The notes under the pieces: model-generated | What the model was told of the DNA's origin: nothing | The model's database searches: none | The model's input: the letters and a program-made list of their open reading frames with translations, nothing else | In this document: piece after piece, positions 1 to 10,142 of the stretch | How positions within the stretch are numbered: the stretch's first letter is position 1 | Layout of the letters: each line of letters opens with the position of its first letter | Made by a program: the position numbers and the translations under genes | Assembly (NCBI GenBank): GCA_037974665.1 | Contig: CM075766.1 | Span: forward strand, 51,468,569 to 51,532,568 | DNA length: 64,000 bases | DNA from: Ehretia macrophylla | Taxonomy: Eukaryota; Streptophyta; Magnoliopsida; Boraginales; Ehretiaceae | Reading direction: 5' to 3'

Positions 1-121
1 GCTCGAGGCCCTAGGTAATCAAAATGTGGTAACGCCCAACAGCCCACTTGCGTAGTTTTCCCTTTGCCCCTATGGAGTTGCCTTTCTCATTCACAAATCC
101 ATCTTTGTTTATGCTACTAAC
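1..121. other. Mitochondrial-derived flank left of solo LTR
   Basis: Short stretch without a gene. Its last five bases (CTAAC, 117-121) are duplicated on the other side of the LTR at 2728-2732. It therefore joins directly to the sequence upstream of atp9 and is the same mitochondrial-type block. Mitochondrial identity is inferred from that continuity. Confidence 0.6.
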
Positions 122-2727
122 TGTGATAACCCGAATTTGGCATGCATTTAATTGCATTTAATTAAGTGTTATCTTAAATGTTAGCATTGAATTTTGTGTT
201 TATTTTTAGTTAAACATTCATTTGTAGCTTTATTTTCATATTTATGTTAATTGATTTTATTTTTCTTGCATCTTAATGCTTGGTTTTCAATTAAATGAAA
301 AGTAGCTCTGAGCCGGAGTAAATTTTGAACTATGTTACTTTCCAAAAATTATATTTTCTTAAATTCTTTGAGATTTAATTGTTATTCTTTTATTGTCGCA
401 AAGTGCATAGCATATCGAGAGCGATAGTTAGGAAATAATTTCTAGTCCTCAGCAAATAGTGAAAACTAGTATTTAGTGTTTTAATTTTAGTGTTTTAGTT
501 GTTGTTAGCTAGAATTAAAATTGTGTTAGTTGTTTAAGCTTTAAAATGCCTAAAATAAGCCTAATTGACCAACTTAAGCAACCTTTGACCAAGCTTTGAC
601 TTGAGGACTTGTGTCATCTTTTATAATAGCACATTATAGCACAAAAAAAAAAAGAAAAAAAGAAAGCTGAAAACAGAATAGGGCTGGCCAAAAATACAAG
701 GAGAGAAAAAAAAAAGATTTTCAAGCTAAATCTTCAAATCTTCACGTGAGCTTGCACGGGGTGGTTTCCGAGGCATCCAACGAGGTTTTCCTAGCGTCTA
801 GGAGCGTATAAGGTGAGGGTTTCATCGTTATTTGCACATTTGAAATAATTGTGTTTAAACTTTAAGTTTTGGATTTTAGCCGTAGATTGTTTTTTAATTC
901 GTTTTGATGCTTGAAGAATGTTCCCTAGAAATTGTAGAACATGTATTTATAGCTTTTTAGCATTTTCTGCGGTTGAATATCAAAATTGAAACTTAAATTG
1001 ATAATTGAATAGTAAATTATGAATAGTAAACCCCCGTTTCGATGAAGTTGCTCCGTTATGCGTTCTGTTGATGTAGGAAGGTGCTAGATATACTAGAATG
1101 CCTAAATGTGTGGTTTAATTGGATTGTGTAATGAAAAAACGGAGGAAAATGGCTTAGTGAAAGTTGCGGTTGTTTAGATCAAGTTTGGCATTTTATCGTT
1201 TTGCGTGATGGCATTGTCTCGGGAGGCCATGGTAGCACTTTTGGTGTGGTTATGGCGTTGGTTGGGTGTTTGGTTAGGGTAGCTGTAGTTCAAACGAGCA
1301 AAGGGGGTAATCGGGACTTTGCGTGAATTTTAGGGTTAAGTAAGGTTTCGGGGTCTTTAGACATGCCTTATGGTGACTTAGGAGGATTGGTGAAATCGGT
1401 TTCCAAAACTCGTGGCTCGTTTGAAAGTAGTAACATTTTGAAAGTTGTGGTCATTTTGTGATTTTGTGTGTTTTCATAGTGTAATGCCTATAAAATGCTT
1501 AATATTGCTTGTTATGCTTGTTAAAGTTGATTATGACTGAATTTGTATATCAATTGTTGATAATGCTTGTTAGTGTTGTTCTTGTTATTTTATTGATTGT
1601 AATTGCTTATTGTATCGCATGTTGTTACTAACCTGCACTTCAGTGCCTTGCTCGATTATCGTTATATTCCTCGTATTGCATTGCATTGTGTCAGGCGCGT
1701 GAGTGATGGGCCTCTCTGGGTAGCCTCGGGTTGCCAGTGTTGGTTGCTCTAGCTCCGTGTCCTATTCCCTTTCTCGCTTGGGTTGCCGCCCAGGGAGTTT
1801 TGGGTCGTAGAATTGACAGAGTATGTCCGGAGTACTCTAACGGAAGTTATAAGGTAGGTGAGCTGGCGCGTCATCGTTAAAGTCATCGAAGTCATGATCG
1901 GTACATTTCTCGCTCGAGTGAACCATAGCCTTCAGAGGGTGGTATAGCTTTGAATGGTTGTGTTAATGCTTTTATTAATTGGTTATTGTATTGATTGTTT
2001 ATATTGAATGCTTGCTTGTCAATTATATTGCTTAGCTGTACCTATTTGCATTGCACGAACTTCTTTCTCTCTACCTCGATAATCTGTCTCGCCCTCACTG
2101 AGTATAAGTGTTGTGTATACTCACTCCTCACCACCACATTTCAGGAAATGCCATGTTAGTTGGAAAGTTCGTGACTACGTGAAAGATCATGCTTGAAGAG
2201 TTGTCTTGCGTGCTATGTGGCTTGAGTTGTCAAAGATGCAAAGATGTATGTTTCATGTGTTGTTTGTATTTAATGTTAAAAAGGAATGTAATTTAAGTTT
2301 TCTAGGTTATTGAAGTGATTTGGAAAAACTAGTTTATGTATTCAGATAGAATATTTTAATTTTAATGCATGTTTGTAATGTCCAAAGGAAAAGAGTTAGA
2401 ATGGTATGATAGTCTATTTTATGCAATGGGTTAGCATAGTTTAATTGCCTAGCATGAATGTTCTTGTCAAAGATGAAAAGAGATAGGTTAGCTTTTTAAT
2501 TGGAAATGTATATCTAGTTGTGTTCGCTTGTTGAGAACCAAGGCTCGGATGGCCTTGAGGTGTTTGTATGGCTGGTCCACTTATATGCTATTACAGGTTT
2601 TACATTTTGCCTAGAAACAGGGGAGACTCTGTCCGTCTTTCCCTAAAATTTTGCCCAGGTTTGGAATTGGGTTGTGATTAGATTGATTGATAAAACTTCT
2701 GGCCTCGAGAGAGATCGGGGTGTTACA
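122..2727 (+). mobile_element. Solo LTR, Tekay-like family 2 (TSD CTAAC)
   Basis: The 2,606-bp LTR starts TGTGATAACCCGA and ends GGGGTGTTACA, giving TG...CA ends. It is flanked by a perfect 5-bp duplication CTAAC (117-121 and 2728-2732). No primer site, interior or second LTR is present, so it is the product of LTR-LTR recombination. The same family appears inverted in elements F and G. It contains a GC-rich block (about 1690-1840) and an intron-like donor AG|GTGAGG at 813 with acceptor TTTCAG at 2139-2144. It sits just upstream of the atp9 pseudogene. Confidence 0.92.
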
Positions 2728-2788
2728 CTAACTCTAGGTTTGGTCCTACTTTTGCTTCATTTTGTTACTAAAAACGGAAGAAGAAGTT

Positions 2789-3055
2789 TAGGTAGAAGGG
2801 GAAAAATCAATGGGTGCCGGAGTTGCTACAATTGCTTTAGCGGGAGCTGCTATCGGTATTGGAAACGTCCTTAGTTCCTTGATTCATTCCGTGGCGCGAA
2901 ATCCATCATTGGCTAAACAATTATTTGGTTATGCCGTTTTGGGCTTTGCTCTAACCGAAACTATTACATTGTTTGCCCCAATGATGGCCTTTCTGATCTC
3001 ATCCGTATTTCGATCGAAGAAAGAAGGTTTTTCATTCAACCAACTATCTTTTTGA
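2789..3055 (+). pseudogene. atp9: atp9 pseudogene (ATP synthase Fo subunit c)
   Basis: Encodes the mitochondrial proteolipid ring subunit of ATP synthase, two membrane helices joined by a short loop. Recognisable segments are [30 protein letters not shown] and LGFALTETI, with the ion-binding acidic residue in the second helix (E of LTETI). The family is normally 74 residues. Aligning the amino end puts TAG at 2789-2791 where the start ATG should be, so the start is lost; the ATG at 2810 is an isoleucine-to-methionine change. At codon 75 (3011-3013) the sequence is CGA, which plants often edit to a UGA stop. Here it stays CGA and the frame runs 14 residues further, to TGA at 3053-3055. Unedited serine and proline codons in helix 2 also suggest genomic origin. 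A solo LTR ends about 60 bp upstream. Confidence 0.93.
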
Positions 3056-3104
3056 AGTAGATAGTTCACAGTGCTTATTTTATAGATACTGGAAAAGCCA
3101 ACTC

Positions 3105-3658
3105 ATGTTTTCACTCTATTTTCATTACGAATATGTATCACGTCAGGATCCGTTGCTCAAATTGAATCACGCCAATGTTATGGAAGTTCCTGGATCGTGT
3201 AAAATAAGAGTAGTACCAAAGGCAGCACCTTCTATAAAAAATGGAAAATTGGCTATGGAGATTTTGCGCGGTTAAAAATTAATACAAACACAAAGGGCTT
3301 CGACAGGAAAGTCGTTTCGATCCAATCCATTCTTGGGGTCAAATAAAGACAAAAAAGGATATGTCAGTGACCTAGCACGACAAAGCACTCTCCGAGGGCA
3401 TGGAATATCTAATTTTTTGGTCAGAATCTCCACAGTAATGTCTCTGTTAGATTCTCCGGTCGAAATACGGAAAAACTCTATTCAATTCTCTATGGAAACG
3501 GAGTTTTGCGAATTTTCCCCGGAACTGGAAGATCATTTCGAGATCTTTGAACATATTCGAGGGTTCAATATGACTATTGTCACTTTGGCTAACACACAAG
3601 ATGAGACTTTGCCACCGTGGAACGACTTTTTACAAAAGGATGAGGGGGAACTCAGTAA
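3105..3658 (+). pseudogene. rpl5: rpl5 pseudogene (mitochondrial ribosomal protein L5)
   Basis: Large-subunit ribosomal protein that binds 5S rRNA. Starts at ATG 3105 and reads as a plant mitochondrial L5 through motifs such as [17 protein letters not shown] and [15 protein letters not shown] at 3273-3275 replaces a glutamine codon (CAA>TAA) at codon 57. Near the carboxyl end one base is missing in the run around 3645-3651 relative to the usual Asp-Glu-Gly-Glu-Thr-Gln-stop ending. The normal stop (TAA 3656-3658) is therefore out of frame and the frame enters rps14. Upstream of rps14 and cob as in other angiosperms. Not expected to be functional. Confidence 0.92.
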
Positions 3659-3659
3659 G

Positions 3660-3962
3660 ATGTCAGAGAAGCGAAATATACGAGATCATAAACGTAGACT
3701 GCTCGCGGCTAAATATGAATTAAGATGAAAGCTTTATAAAGCCTTTTGTAAAGATCCCAATCTTCCGTCTGATATGCGGGACAGACATCGTTATAAGTTG
3801 TCCAAGTTGCCAAGAAATAGTTCATTTGCACGAGTAAAAAATCGATGTATTTCCACGGGTCGCCCTCATTCCGTATATGAGTTCTTTCGAATTTCTCGTA
3901 TCGTTTTTCATAGATTAGTATCTTGAGGCCCTTTGATGGGCATAAAGAAATCGTCTTCGTAG
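3660..3962 (+). pseudogene. rps14: rps14 pseudogene (mitochondrial ribosomal protein S14)
   Basis: Small-subunit ribosomal protein of 100 residues, starting [22 protein letters not shown]. The start at 3660 is one base after the rpl5 stop position, the usual tight spacing. Two TGA codons break it, at 3726-3728 (codon 23) and 3924-3926 (codon 89). Both fall at arginine positions and fit CGA>TGA. Length and frame are otherwise intact to TAG at 3960-3962. The last residue is Ser where the family usually has Trp. rps14 pseudogenes are also common in real plant mitochondria, but the same decay in cob supports a nuclear copy. Confidence 0.93.
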
Positions 3963-5285
3963 CAACCACCAAACTAATAGAACAAGGCTTAGCTCTGCAG
4001 CTGGTCGACAAACAAGGTGAGTAGGTCCATTACCGGCCAGCTCCAGACTGAAAAGACCTAACGAAGTAATCCTTTATCTCGGATCGGAGATGCTAACGGG
4101 GCGGGAATCGAAGTGGGGGACCTCTCTACCGCTTCCTGTCAAGTATGCTCCCCAAACATAGACTACGTACAGGGTAGTACTCTTGGAAGGATAGAATATC
4201 ACCGCGTGAACATAACGTTACGAATGTAACTTCCAAGGGATCGACCACTATTCTAAATATAGTAAGGCAGAGAACTCTTGTTCAATGGAGTGCCGGAGTG
4301 CGGAGGCTGTTCCCATCATTGAAGTCAAAGTGTAGGACTGAGCCTTCCGAATGAGAAAGAAAAAGAGTGCTTAGTTTCGTTGGAAAAACCAAGGCAAATA
4401 TCATATTGACTTTCTCTTGCCCTACTTCTAAAGATAGATAGAAAAGGTTGGAGAGAGTGACTTTTTGAGATTCTCTCCTTTCTAAAGCTGCGCAAGGCAG
4501 AACAAAGCTCTACCCCTCTTTTCTTCCCTTTAATGAAAGACCCTCGCCTCACTTCTTATTCATTTGTGGGTCTAGACCCTTTGGCCTTTTTTCTTCAAGA
4601 GGTGATTTCGAGAATCAACCAAACGACAAATCCGTAGCCCAGGTGACTCACAGCCTCCCTTTTGCCCAAATGAAATGTGGGATAGATCAAATCAGTATTT
4701 TGATTGATTCAGGGAGGAGCGAAGCCAAATTCAATCAAGGCAATGGGGCTTACTTTTCCTGAGGTTGAGTCATCCTATTCAAATTTAGCTATGCTAATGG
4801 AAGATGAAAAAATTTCAGATGATATGGACCCCCATGAGATGGGCGAAAACCCCCAATTGCTTAGGGGTCGCACTCTGTCCTGCTTGGTGGACGAAATCTT
4901 CTCTCCTTTTAGAATTCTTTCTCCCATACACCCTTGCCCTCTTTCACCGAGGATAAAAGAATAATCTTCCAAGCGGATAGAGACCTAAATTTCAATTAGA
5001 TTTATTCCTAAGCTTGCTTTGTTGCAGCAAGATGATCAGTCCGAGAGTGCTAGAGAGAAGAGAAAGTGGTAAAAACTTATCTGATTCGGTCACCGAGCAG
5101 TCAGATGACTCTGCAATAACCCAGGATGACCCGACCCCTTCGACGCTTCTTTCACTGTATAACCCCCTCCATCATTCAGAGGTAGAAGAAAGGGTACTCT
5201 ATCTTTTAATATATATAGTAGGGCCCCAGAACGCTAAAAGGTGGGGGAACAAGAGTTGTCACGATAGAAAAGAAAAAAGAAAGAA
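3963..5285. other. rps14-cob intergenic spacer (mitochondrial type)
   Basis: No gene seen in 1.3 kb. A spacer of this order between rps14 and cob is usual in angiosperm mitochondria, where the cluster is co-transcribed. Short open frames on both strands show no recognisable product. Confidence 0.6.
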
Positions 5286-6467
5286 ATGACTAAAAAGAAC
5301 CAACGATTATCTCTTCTTAAACAACCTATATCCTCCACACTTAATCAACATTTGATAGATTATCCAACCTCGAGCAATCTTAGTTATTGGTGGGGGTTCG
5401 GTTTGTTAGCTGGTATTTGTTTAGTCATTCAGATAGTGACTGGTGTTTTTTTAGCTATGCATTACACACCTCATGTGGATCAAGCTTTCAACAGCGTAGA
5501 ACACATTATGAGAGATATTGAAGGGGGCTGATTGCTCCGTTATATGCATGCTAATGGGGCAAGTATGTTTCTCATTGTGGTTCACCTTCATATTTTTCGT
5601 GGTCTATATCATGCGAGTTATAGCAGTCCTAGGGAATTTGTTCGGTGTCTCGGAGTTGTAATATTCCTATTAATGATTGTGACAACTTTTATAGGATATG
5701 TACTACCTTGGGGTCAGATGAGCTTTTGGGGAGCTACAGTAATTACAAGCTTAGCTAGTGTCATACCTGTAGTAGGAGATACCATAGTAACTTGGCTTTA
5801 GGGTGGTTTCTCCGTGGACAATGCCACCTTAAATCATTTTTTTAGTCTTCATCATTTACTCCCCTTTATTTTAGTAGGTACCAGTCTTCTTCATCTGGCC
5901 GCATTGCATCAATATGGATCAAATAATCCATTGGGTGTACATTCAGAGATGGATAAAATAGCTTCTTACCCTTATTTTTATGTAAATGATCTAGTAGGTT
6001 GGGTAGTTTTTGCTATCTTTTTTTCCATTTGGATTTTTTATGCTCCTAATGTTTTGGGGCAACCCGACAATTATATACATGTTAATCCGATGCCCACCCT
6101 GCCTCATATTGTGCCAGAATGGTAGTTCCTACCGATCCATGCCATTCTTCGTAGTATACCTGACAAAGCGGGAGGTGTAGCCGCAATAGCACTAGTTTTT
6201 ATATGTTTGTTGGCTTTACCTTTTTTTAAAAGTATGTATGTACGTAGTTCAAGTTTTCGTCCAATTTACCAAGGAATATTTTGGTTGCTTTTGGCGAATC
6301 ACTTACTACTAGGTTGGATCGGATATCAACCTGTGGAGGCACCATTTGTTACTATTGGACAAATTTCTCCTTTTGTTTTCTTCTTGTTCTTTGCCATAAT
6401 GCCCATTCTGGGACGACTTGGAAGAGGAATTCTTAATTCTTACACGGATGAGACTCATCACACCTGA
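5286..6467 (+). pseudogene. cob: cob pseudogene (cytochrome b)
   Basis: Cytochrome b, the membrane core of respiratory complex III that carries the quinone sites and two b hemes. Full length at 393 codons from ATG 5286 to TGA 6465-6467, with no frameshift. Heme and quinone regions are visible ([53 protein letters not shown]). Three internal stops: TGA 5529-5531 (Trp, G>A), TAG 5799-5801 (Trp, G>A) and TAG 6123-6125 (Tyr of PEWY, a transversion). Positions known to be C-to-U edited in plant cob still hold C: coding positions 286, 325, 358, 568, 853 and 1084 (window 5571, 5610, 5643, 5853, 6138, 6369). The copy is therefore DNA-derived. Absence of indels suggests a fairly recent transfer. Confidence 0.96.
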
Positions 6468-6728
6468 TCAGTGACAAATTCTGACACCAATCATTTACGA
6501 GTGAGTATTACACCAAGAATTGACAAGCGGATGAGTATTCTAGGCCTAAGCGGTCGCGTACTTTGAAGGGTGGGGGGGGCTATTGTGAAGCCTAGAAAGG
6601 TGGAATCGACAAATCGCTTCTACCGAGTTCCCCAACAGTAGCTTAGCTTAGTAGCTTAACTCTTTCTACTGGCGTGGTGCTGCTGGATGCTTTTGATCAA
6701 TAGGAAGAGGAGGAAAAAAAAGCTTATG
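6468..6728. other. cob-rps1 spacer
   Basis: Short intergenic mitochondrial-type DNA containing a G8 run near 6573. No gene or clear signal. Confidence 0.5.
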
Positions 6729-7391
6729 ATGAGCATCTATTTAAGTCGATCATTTCCAAGATTTAATTCAAGTTTTTTCTTATGTAGTGGAAACGCCTTA
6801 AAATCTGAAGTTTTACACTTAAAGGAAGAAATGTTCTTGGTGGATACAGGACTTGGGACCCCTAGAATTTGTATGCAAGATGAGCCTACAAGAGTGCCAA
6901 TCAACTGAGCCACCAGGTTTGAGAATAAGGTGGGATCCCTGGGTCTAGTGGTCGGTGAATCACTGATCAAAGAGAAGATTTTGGAGAGATTCTTCATCAA
7001 TCTAGTGGCCGATGAATCACTGATCAAAGAGAAGATTTTGGAGAGATTCTTCATCGATCTAGTGGCCGGTGCATCACTGATCAAAGAGTGAGCAGCCGCC
7101 AGGTTTAATGATTTGGTGGGATCCACAGATGTAGTGGCTGGTGAACCGCTTCTTCTTCTTCCACGAAGACTCAGACAAAAGCGAGCTTGGATGGAACTGA
7201 ACAAGATTTGACGAACGAATACAAAGGTCAAAGGCTTTATTATTGAGAAAGTAAAAGGAGGTTATTCAGTAGCCATTGCAGGTTTCATTACTTTTCTTCC
7301 ATTCCGTCCTCTAAAAAGTCAAAGGATATCGAATGATCAATTCACCATTGAGAGAATTAACCCTAAAAAGACGAATATTGTGGTATTCTAA
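6729..7391 (+). pseudogene. rps1: rps1 pseudogene (mitochondrial ribosomal protein S1)
   Basis: Plant mitochondrial small-subunit protein S1. The start at 6729 (MSIYLSRSFPRFNSSFFLCS) matches the usual amino end, in preference to the upstream in-frame ATG at 6687. The frame stays open for 221 codons to TAA 7389-7391, apart from three TGA codons: 6906-6908, 7089-7091 (both arginine positions, CGA>TGA) and 7209-7211 (Trp, TGG>TGA). The carboxyl end (KVKGGYSVAIAGFITFLPFRP) is well preserved. The middle holds a 19-codon tandem duplication described separately. Gene presence varies among angiosperm lineages, so it may help identify the donor. Confidence 0.88.
6945..7088 (+). repeat. 57-bp in-frame tandem repeat inside rps1
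   Basis: Two full 57-bp units (6945-7001 and 7002-7058) and a third of 30 bp (7059-7088), starting CTAGTGG and containing the peptide SLIKE. The unit is a multiple of three, so it lengthens the protein by 19 residues per copy without shifting frame. The units differ by a few substitutions. Confidence 0.9.
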
Positions 7392-7885
7392 GGCAGATCA
7401 AACAGGAACTTGATGAGCGAAATCCGCTGACGAAAAAAAGAGAGTACTTTTTTCAATTCTGAAGCCTAGCGTCTCCTGATAACACTTTATCACCTTAATC
7501 CATTCTTTTGTTGAGGGTCTTGCACTTTTTCCAGCCCTCTATTTACATAGTGAAGAAAGGCAAAGGCTCTTGCTTGAATGTGTGACTGCGGCGCACCTAT
7601 CTCCCCGGCACGACACTCTAAAATTCATATTGGGTTGAGCAAGAATACTGTGACTAGGAAGACGAATAATGGAATTGAGAGCATAGTCTCAATAAAAAGA
7701 ATTCAAAACCAACCTACGAGTGGCGGATTTAGATGGAGTCTCGCAGAAGAAAATCTTTAATCTATAGGGGCGAAAGCGTGGTACAACTAGCAGCCCCTTT
7801 CTTATTATTTGGTTGATAGGTTGCTTGAGTAAATCCTTAAATCGTGGGAGGAAAGGGTAGAAAAGTGAGCCCGCCCCAGGCAAAC

Positions 7886-8293
7886 CTACTTCTCGTTATC
7901 TTGTTCCTGGTCAAGCTCCCATACTCGTTCTTTACTCCAATCCTCCCCAATTAAAGTAAGGTAAGGAATGACCACTATCAATTGAATAAGCATATAAAAG
8001 AGAATGAGGTCTAGGGCCCAAGAATACCATCGAGAAAGAGCAATAGAACAAGGTGGGAATAAGATATAACAAATGGGTAAGACAACCAAGGTGAATTCAA
8101 TGGCTTTATGAGATAATCGGTATACTTTCTTCGTAGGCAGGCCCAGCGGTATCCAATCAATATAGTCGGCGGAACAAAGGAAACAAGGAATGGGAGAAAT
8201 TTGAGAGGAAGATCTAAGTACCAAGAGGGAAATGGAGCTCGAATCAATATCATTCTCCACGCACATATGATTCGTTAGTAGCGACCTTACCAC
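7886..8293 (-). CDS. Uncharacterised hydrophobic ORF in mitochondrial DNA
   Basis: Open frame of 135 codons starting at an ATG near 8293. The middle holds two hydrophobic stretches (around FTLVVLPICYILFPP and LDLILFYMLIQLIVVIPYL) and the tail is acidic (EDWSKERVWELDQEQDNEK). I do not recognise it. Plant mitochondrial genomes often contain such lineage-specific membrane ORFs. An overlapping 80-codon frame exists at 8011-8253, so coding status is doubtful. Confidence 0.25.
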   Translation of the reverse strand: MVRSLLTNHMCVENDIDSSSISLLVLRSSSQISPIPCFLCSADYIDWIPLGLPTKKVYRLSHKAIEFTLVVLPICYILFPPCSIALSRWYSWALDLILFYMLIQLIVVIPYLTLIGEDWSKERVWELDQEQDNEK

Positions 8294-9375
8294 GCATCAT
8301 TACTACCAGCCATTTCACTTGAATATGTAGTAAGTAATATCCTTCGCAACTAGAGGAGAAATATGAATATTTTCCTTATCTTTCTTGGCATCAACAACCT
8401 TAAGAACCATAGGTGCACCAACCGAGGCAGAGATTGGAGTACAGTGACCGTACCCGAGATAGATTTGAACTGACGGTTACGGAGAATAGGTGCAACGGGG
8501 AATCATGGGAATAACGAGGGGGTACATAGGGAACATGGTTGACCAAGCTTCTTTTTCTAAGGATTGAAAAAAGAAATCGGCCGGTGTTCTTCCCAACTGC
8601 TCCAATAAATGTGCCCACACCCCACCCCGTTTGGAGAATGATATGATTGACCGAGAGTATTTATGAAACCCGGCTAAGGGTTTTATCTGCGACCTTCTGA
8701 ACTGTTCGCATCACTTTCTTCGGTTTAAGCAAAGGCTATGATGAAAGTTCGGATCGGTTTCCTAATGTACGGAATACGGAATGGATTCCAAAGCCCCCCA
8801 GTTTTAGCTTAGACTAAACGACACCGATTCCTAGTGCTATAACAGACTGCCCTTAACGAGAAAATGAAAGCCCTCACAACACTCGTTACGTGCAACTGTT
8901 CTCGCTTATGGTAGTAGATAAACAGGTGGACATGTATCTGCAGCCTCTACTGTTGGTAGATTGACTACTTTATATGGACCTGGGGCTGTAACTGAGGATA
9001 GTGCTTGGGAATCTTACGATAGCTCTCCTTACTAGATCAAATAAAGCACCTACGAACTGCTAAAGATAGTTTTTCTCTCCCTCCTATCCTTTAAAACGAA
9101 GTGGGACTTGTTTTTCTTTCTCGTCTCAGCTTCTTCAACTACTCTTTCCGCAAGCCCTATGTTGTAAGGGATGGAAAGTGCAATCGCCAAAGCCAGAAGC
9201 TCATCTCAAACAAAAGCTATAGAGGAGAAGAGAGCCAAGGAAGACTTAGCACAACCGCTTAGCACAAGGAATATTCTGAAACCACTAGCTGCAATCAAAC
9301 TAAAGGAAAGCAACCTTACTAAGCGAAGAAAGCTCTTCGATCTTCCCTTATATATATAAAGGTTTTAGAAAGGGG

Positions 9376-9444
9376 CGAGGTTTGAAGATGATCGACCGAT
9401 AGGGAGAGGTTTGAAGATGCTCGACCGATAGGGAGAGGAATGGA
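9376..9444 (+). repeat. Short dispersed mitochondrial repeat (GAAGATGCTCGACC), copy 1
   Basis: Two tandem sub-units of about 29 bp built on AGGTTTGAAGATG.TCGACCGATAGGGAG. Related copies occur at 47574-47642 (same strand) and 31585-31630 (inverted). This ties the three separated mitochondrial segments together. Confidence 0.75.
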
Positions 9445-9857
9445 GTTGGCTCGACAGAGGAAGGAGCTATGAAGTATCTTAGAGTATTCCATTCCATTTT
9501 TCAGCTGGATCCAAGTTTGTTCATGTGGCTCTTCCTCCATTGGACCCCACTACCTCGTAAGGGCATTGAGATCAAGCATGAACCTCTCCGAGCTGGGAGA
9601 AGTTGATCCGTATACGTAAACTTCAGAATGGAAAAACTCCTTAAAAAATAGATTGACCTTGGGGGAGAGAGCTGAAAGGTATGCACTGAAAGGGGTGAGA
9701 ATCTGCCAGCGTGGATATTTTAGGTATAAATGAATGAAACTGGAATTTTCAAAAAGAAAATCTCACTTCAAGAATTCTCAACTTTGAACCTTTGATCCGG
9801 GGACCCCCGTTTTATCCACTAACCATGTAAAAAAAATGATGGATAGAATGGCACTGT

Positions 9858-9931
9858 AGGAACCGGTCGGATTCAAACCGATGAATAGAAGTTTTGCAGA
9901 CTCATGGCTTAGCCACTTGGCTACGGTTCCC
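9858..9931 (-). tRNA. trnC: tRNA-Cys(GCA)-like gene
   Basis: 74-nt cloverleaf on the minus strand. The 7-bp acceptor GGGAACC pairs with GGTTCCT (one G-U). The anticodon loop CTGCAAA gives anticodon GCA, and the T arm contains GGTTTGAATCC. The anticodon stem has a weak outer pair. It differs clearly from the usual native plant-mitochondrial and plastid trnC as I remember them. It resembles the second, bacterial-type trnC reported from some angiosperm mitochondria; that identification is from memory. It may be decayed here. Confidence 0.75.
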
Positions 9932-10142
9932 TATCAATTCCATGTGTTTCCTCCTTGTCCGACTTTGCTTTACAGGGTGAGACCTGGAATAACAGATGCC
10001 GGAATGCTTTGGGAGGAATGGCACAACATAGGTGGAGATGGATTTTCATAAAGGCTTTCTAAAACTTGATAATCTAAGAGTTCTCCCTACCTGAACCTTT
10101 TCCGTGGCGACAGTATAAAGAAACATTTAGGGATTTGTTGAT
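9932..10142. other. Mitochondrial-type DNA between trnC and solo LTR C
   Basis: No gene seen. Ends with TTGAT (10138-10142), which is repeated at 28337-28341 beyond the nested insertions. Confidence 0.55.

Larger units (their letters stand above)
7392..9857. other. Mitochondrial-type intergenic DNA
   Basis: About 2.5 kb with no gene that I can name. It holds short open frames on both strands, including a hydrophobic minus-strand frame at 7886-8293 and a 62-codon plus-strand frame at 9171-9359. A short mitochondrial repeat lies at 9376-9444. Base composition is like the flanking mitochondrial genes. Confidence 0.6.
2728..10142. other. NUMT segment with atp9, rpl5, rps14, cob, rps1 and trnC-like sequences
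   Basis: Contiguous plant mitochondrial-type DNA between two solo LTRs. The rpl5-rps14-cob order is the conserved angiosperm mitochondrial cluster. All protein genes carry nonsense changes, mostly C>T or G>A, and one start codon is lost. That pattern, plus flanking nuclear LTR retrotransposons with target duplications, points to a nuclear copy and not a working organelle genome. Joining across the insertions, the segment continues at 28337, 30873 and 40181. Confidence 0.88.

Noticed and set aside
6737..7231. 164-codon minus-strand ORF opposite rps1
   Set aside because: Antisense of rps1; its repeats mirror the 57-bp tandem repeat.
9780..9850. Second tRNA near 9790-9840
   Set aside because: Some stem-like bases (GGGGACCCCC) but no cloverleaf or anticodon arm could be drawn.
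2728..10142. Window as a working mitochondrial genome
   Set aside because: Every protein gene has nonsense or start-loss changes, the changes are mostly C>T, and the block is flanked by nuclear-type LTR elements with target duplications.
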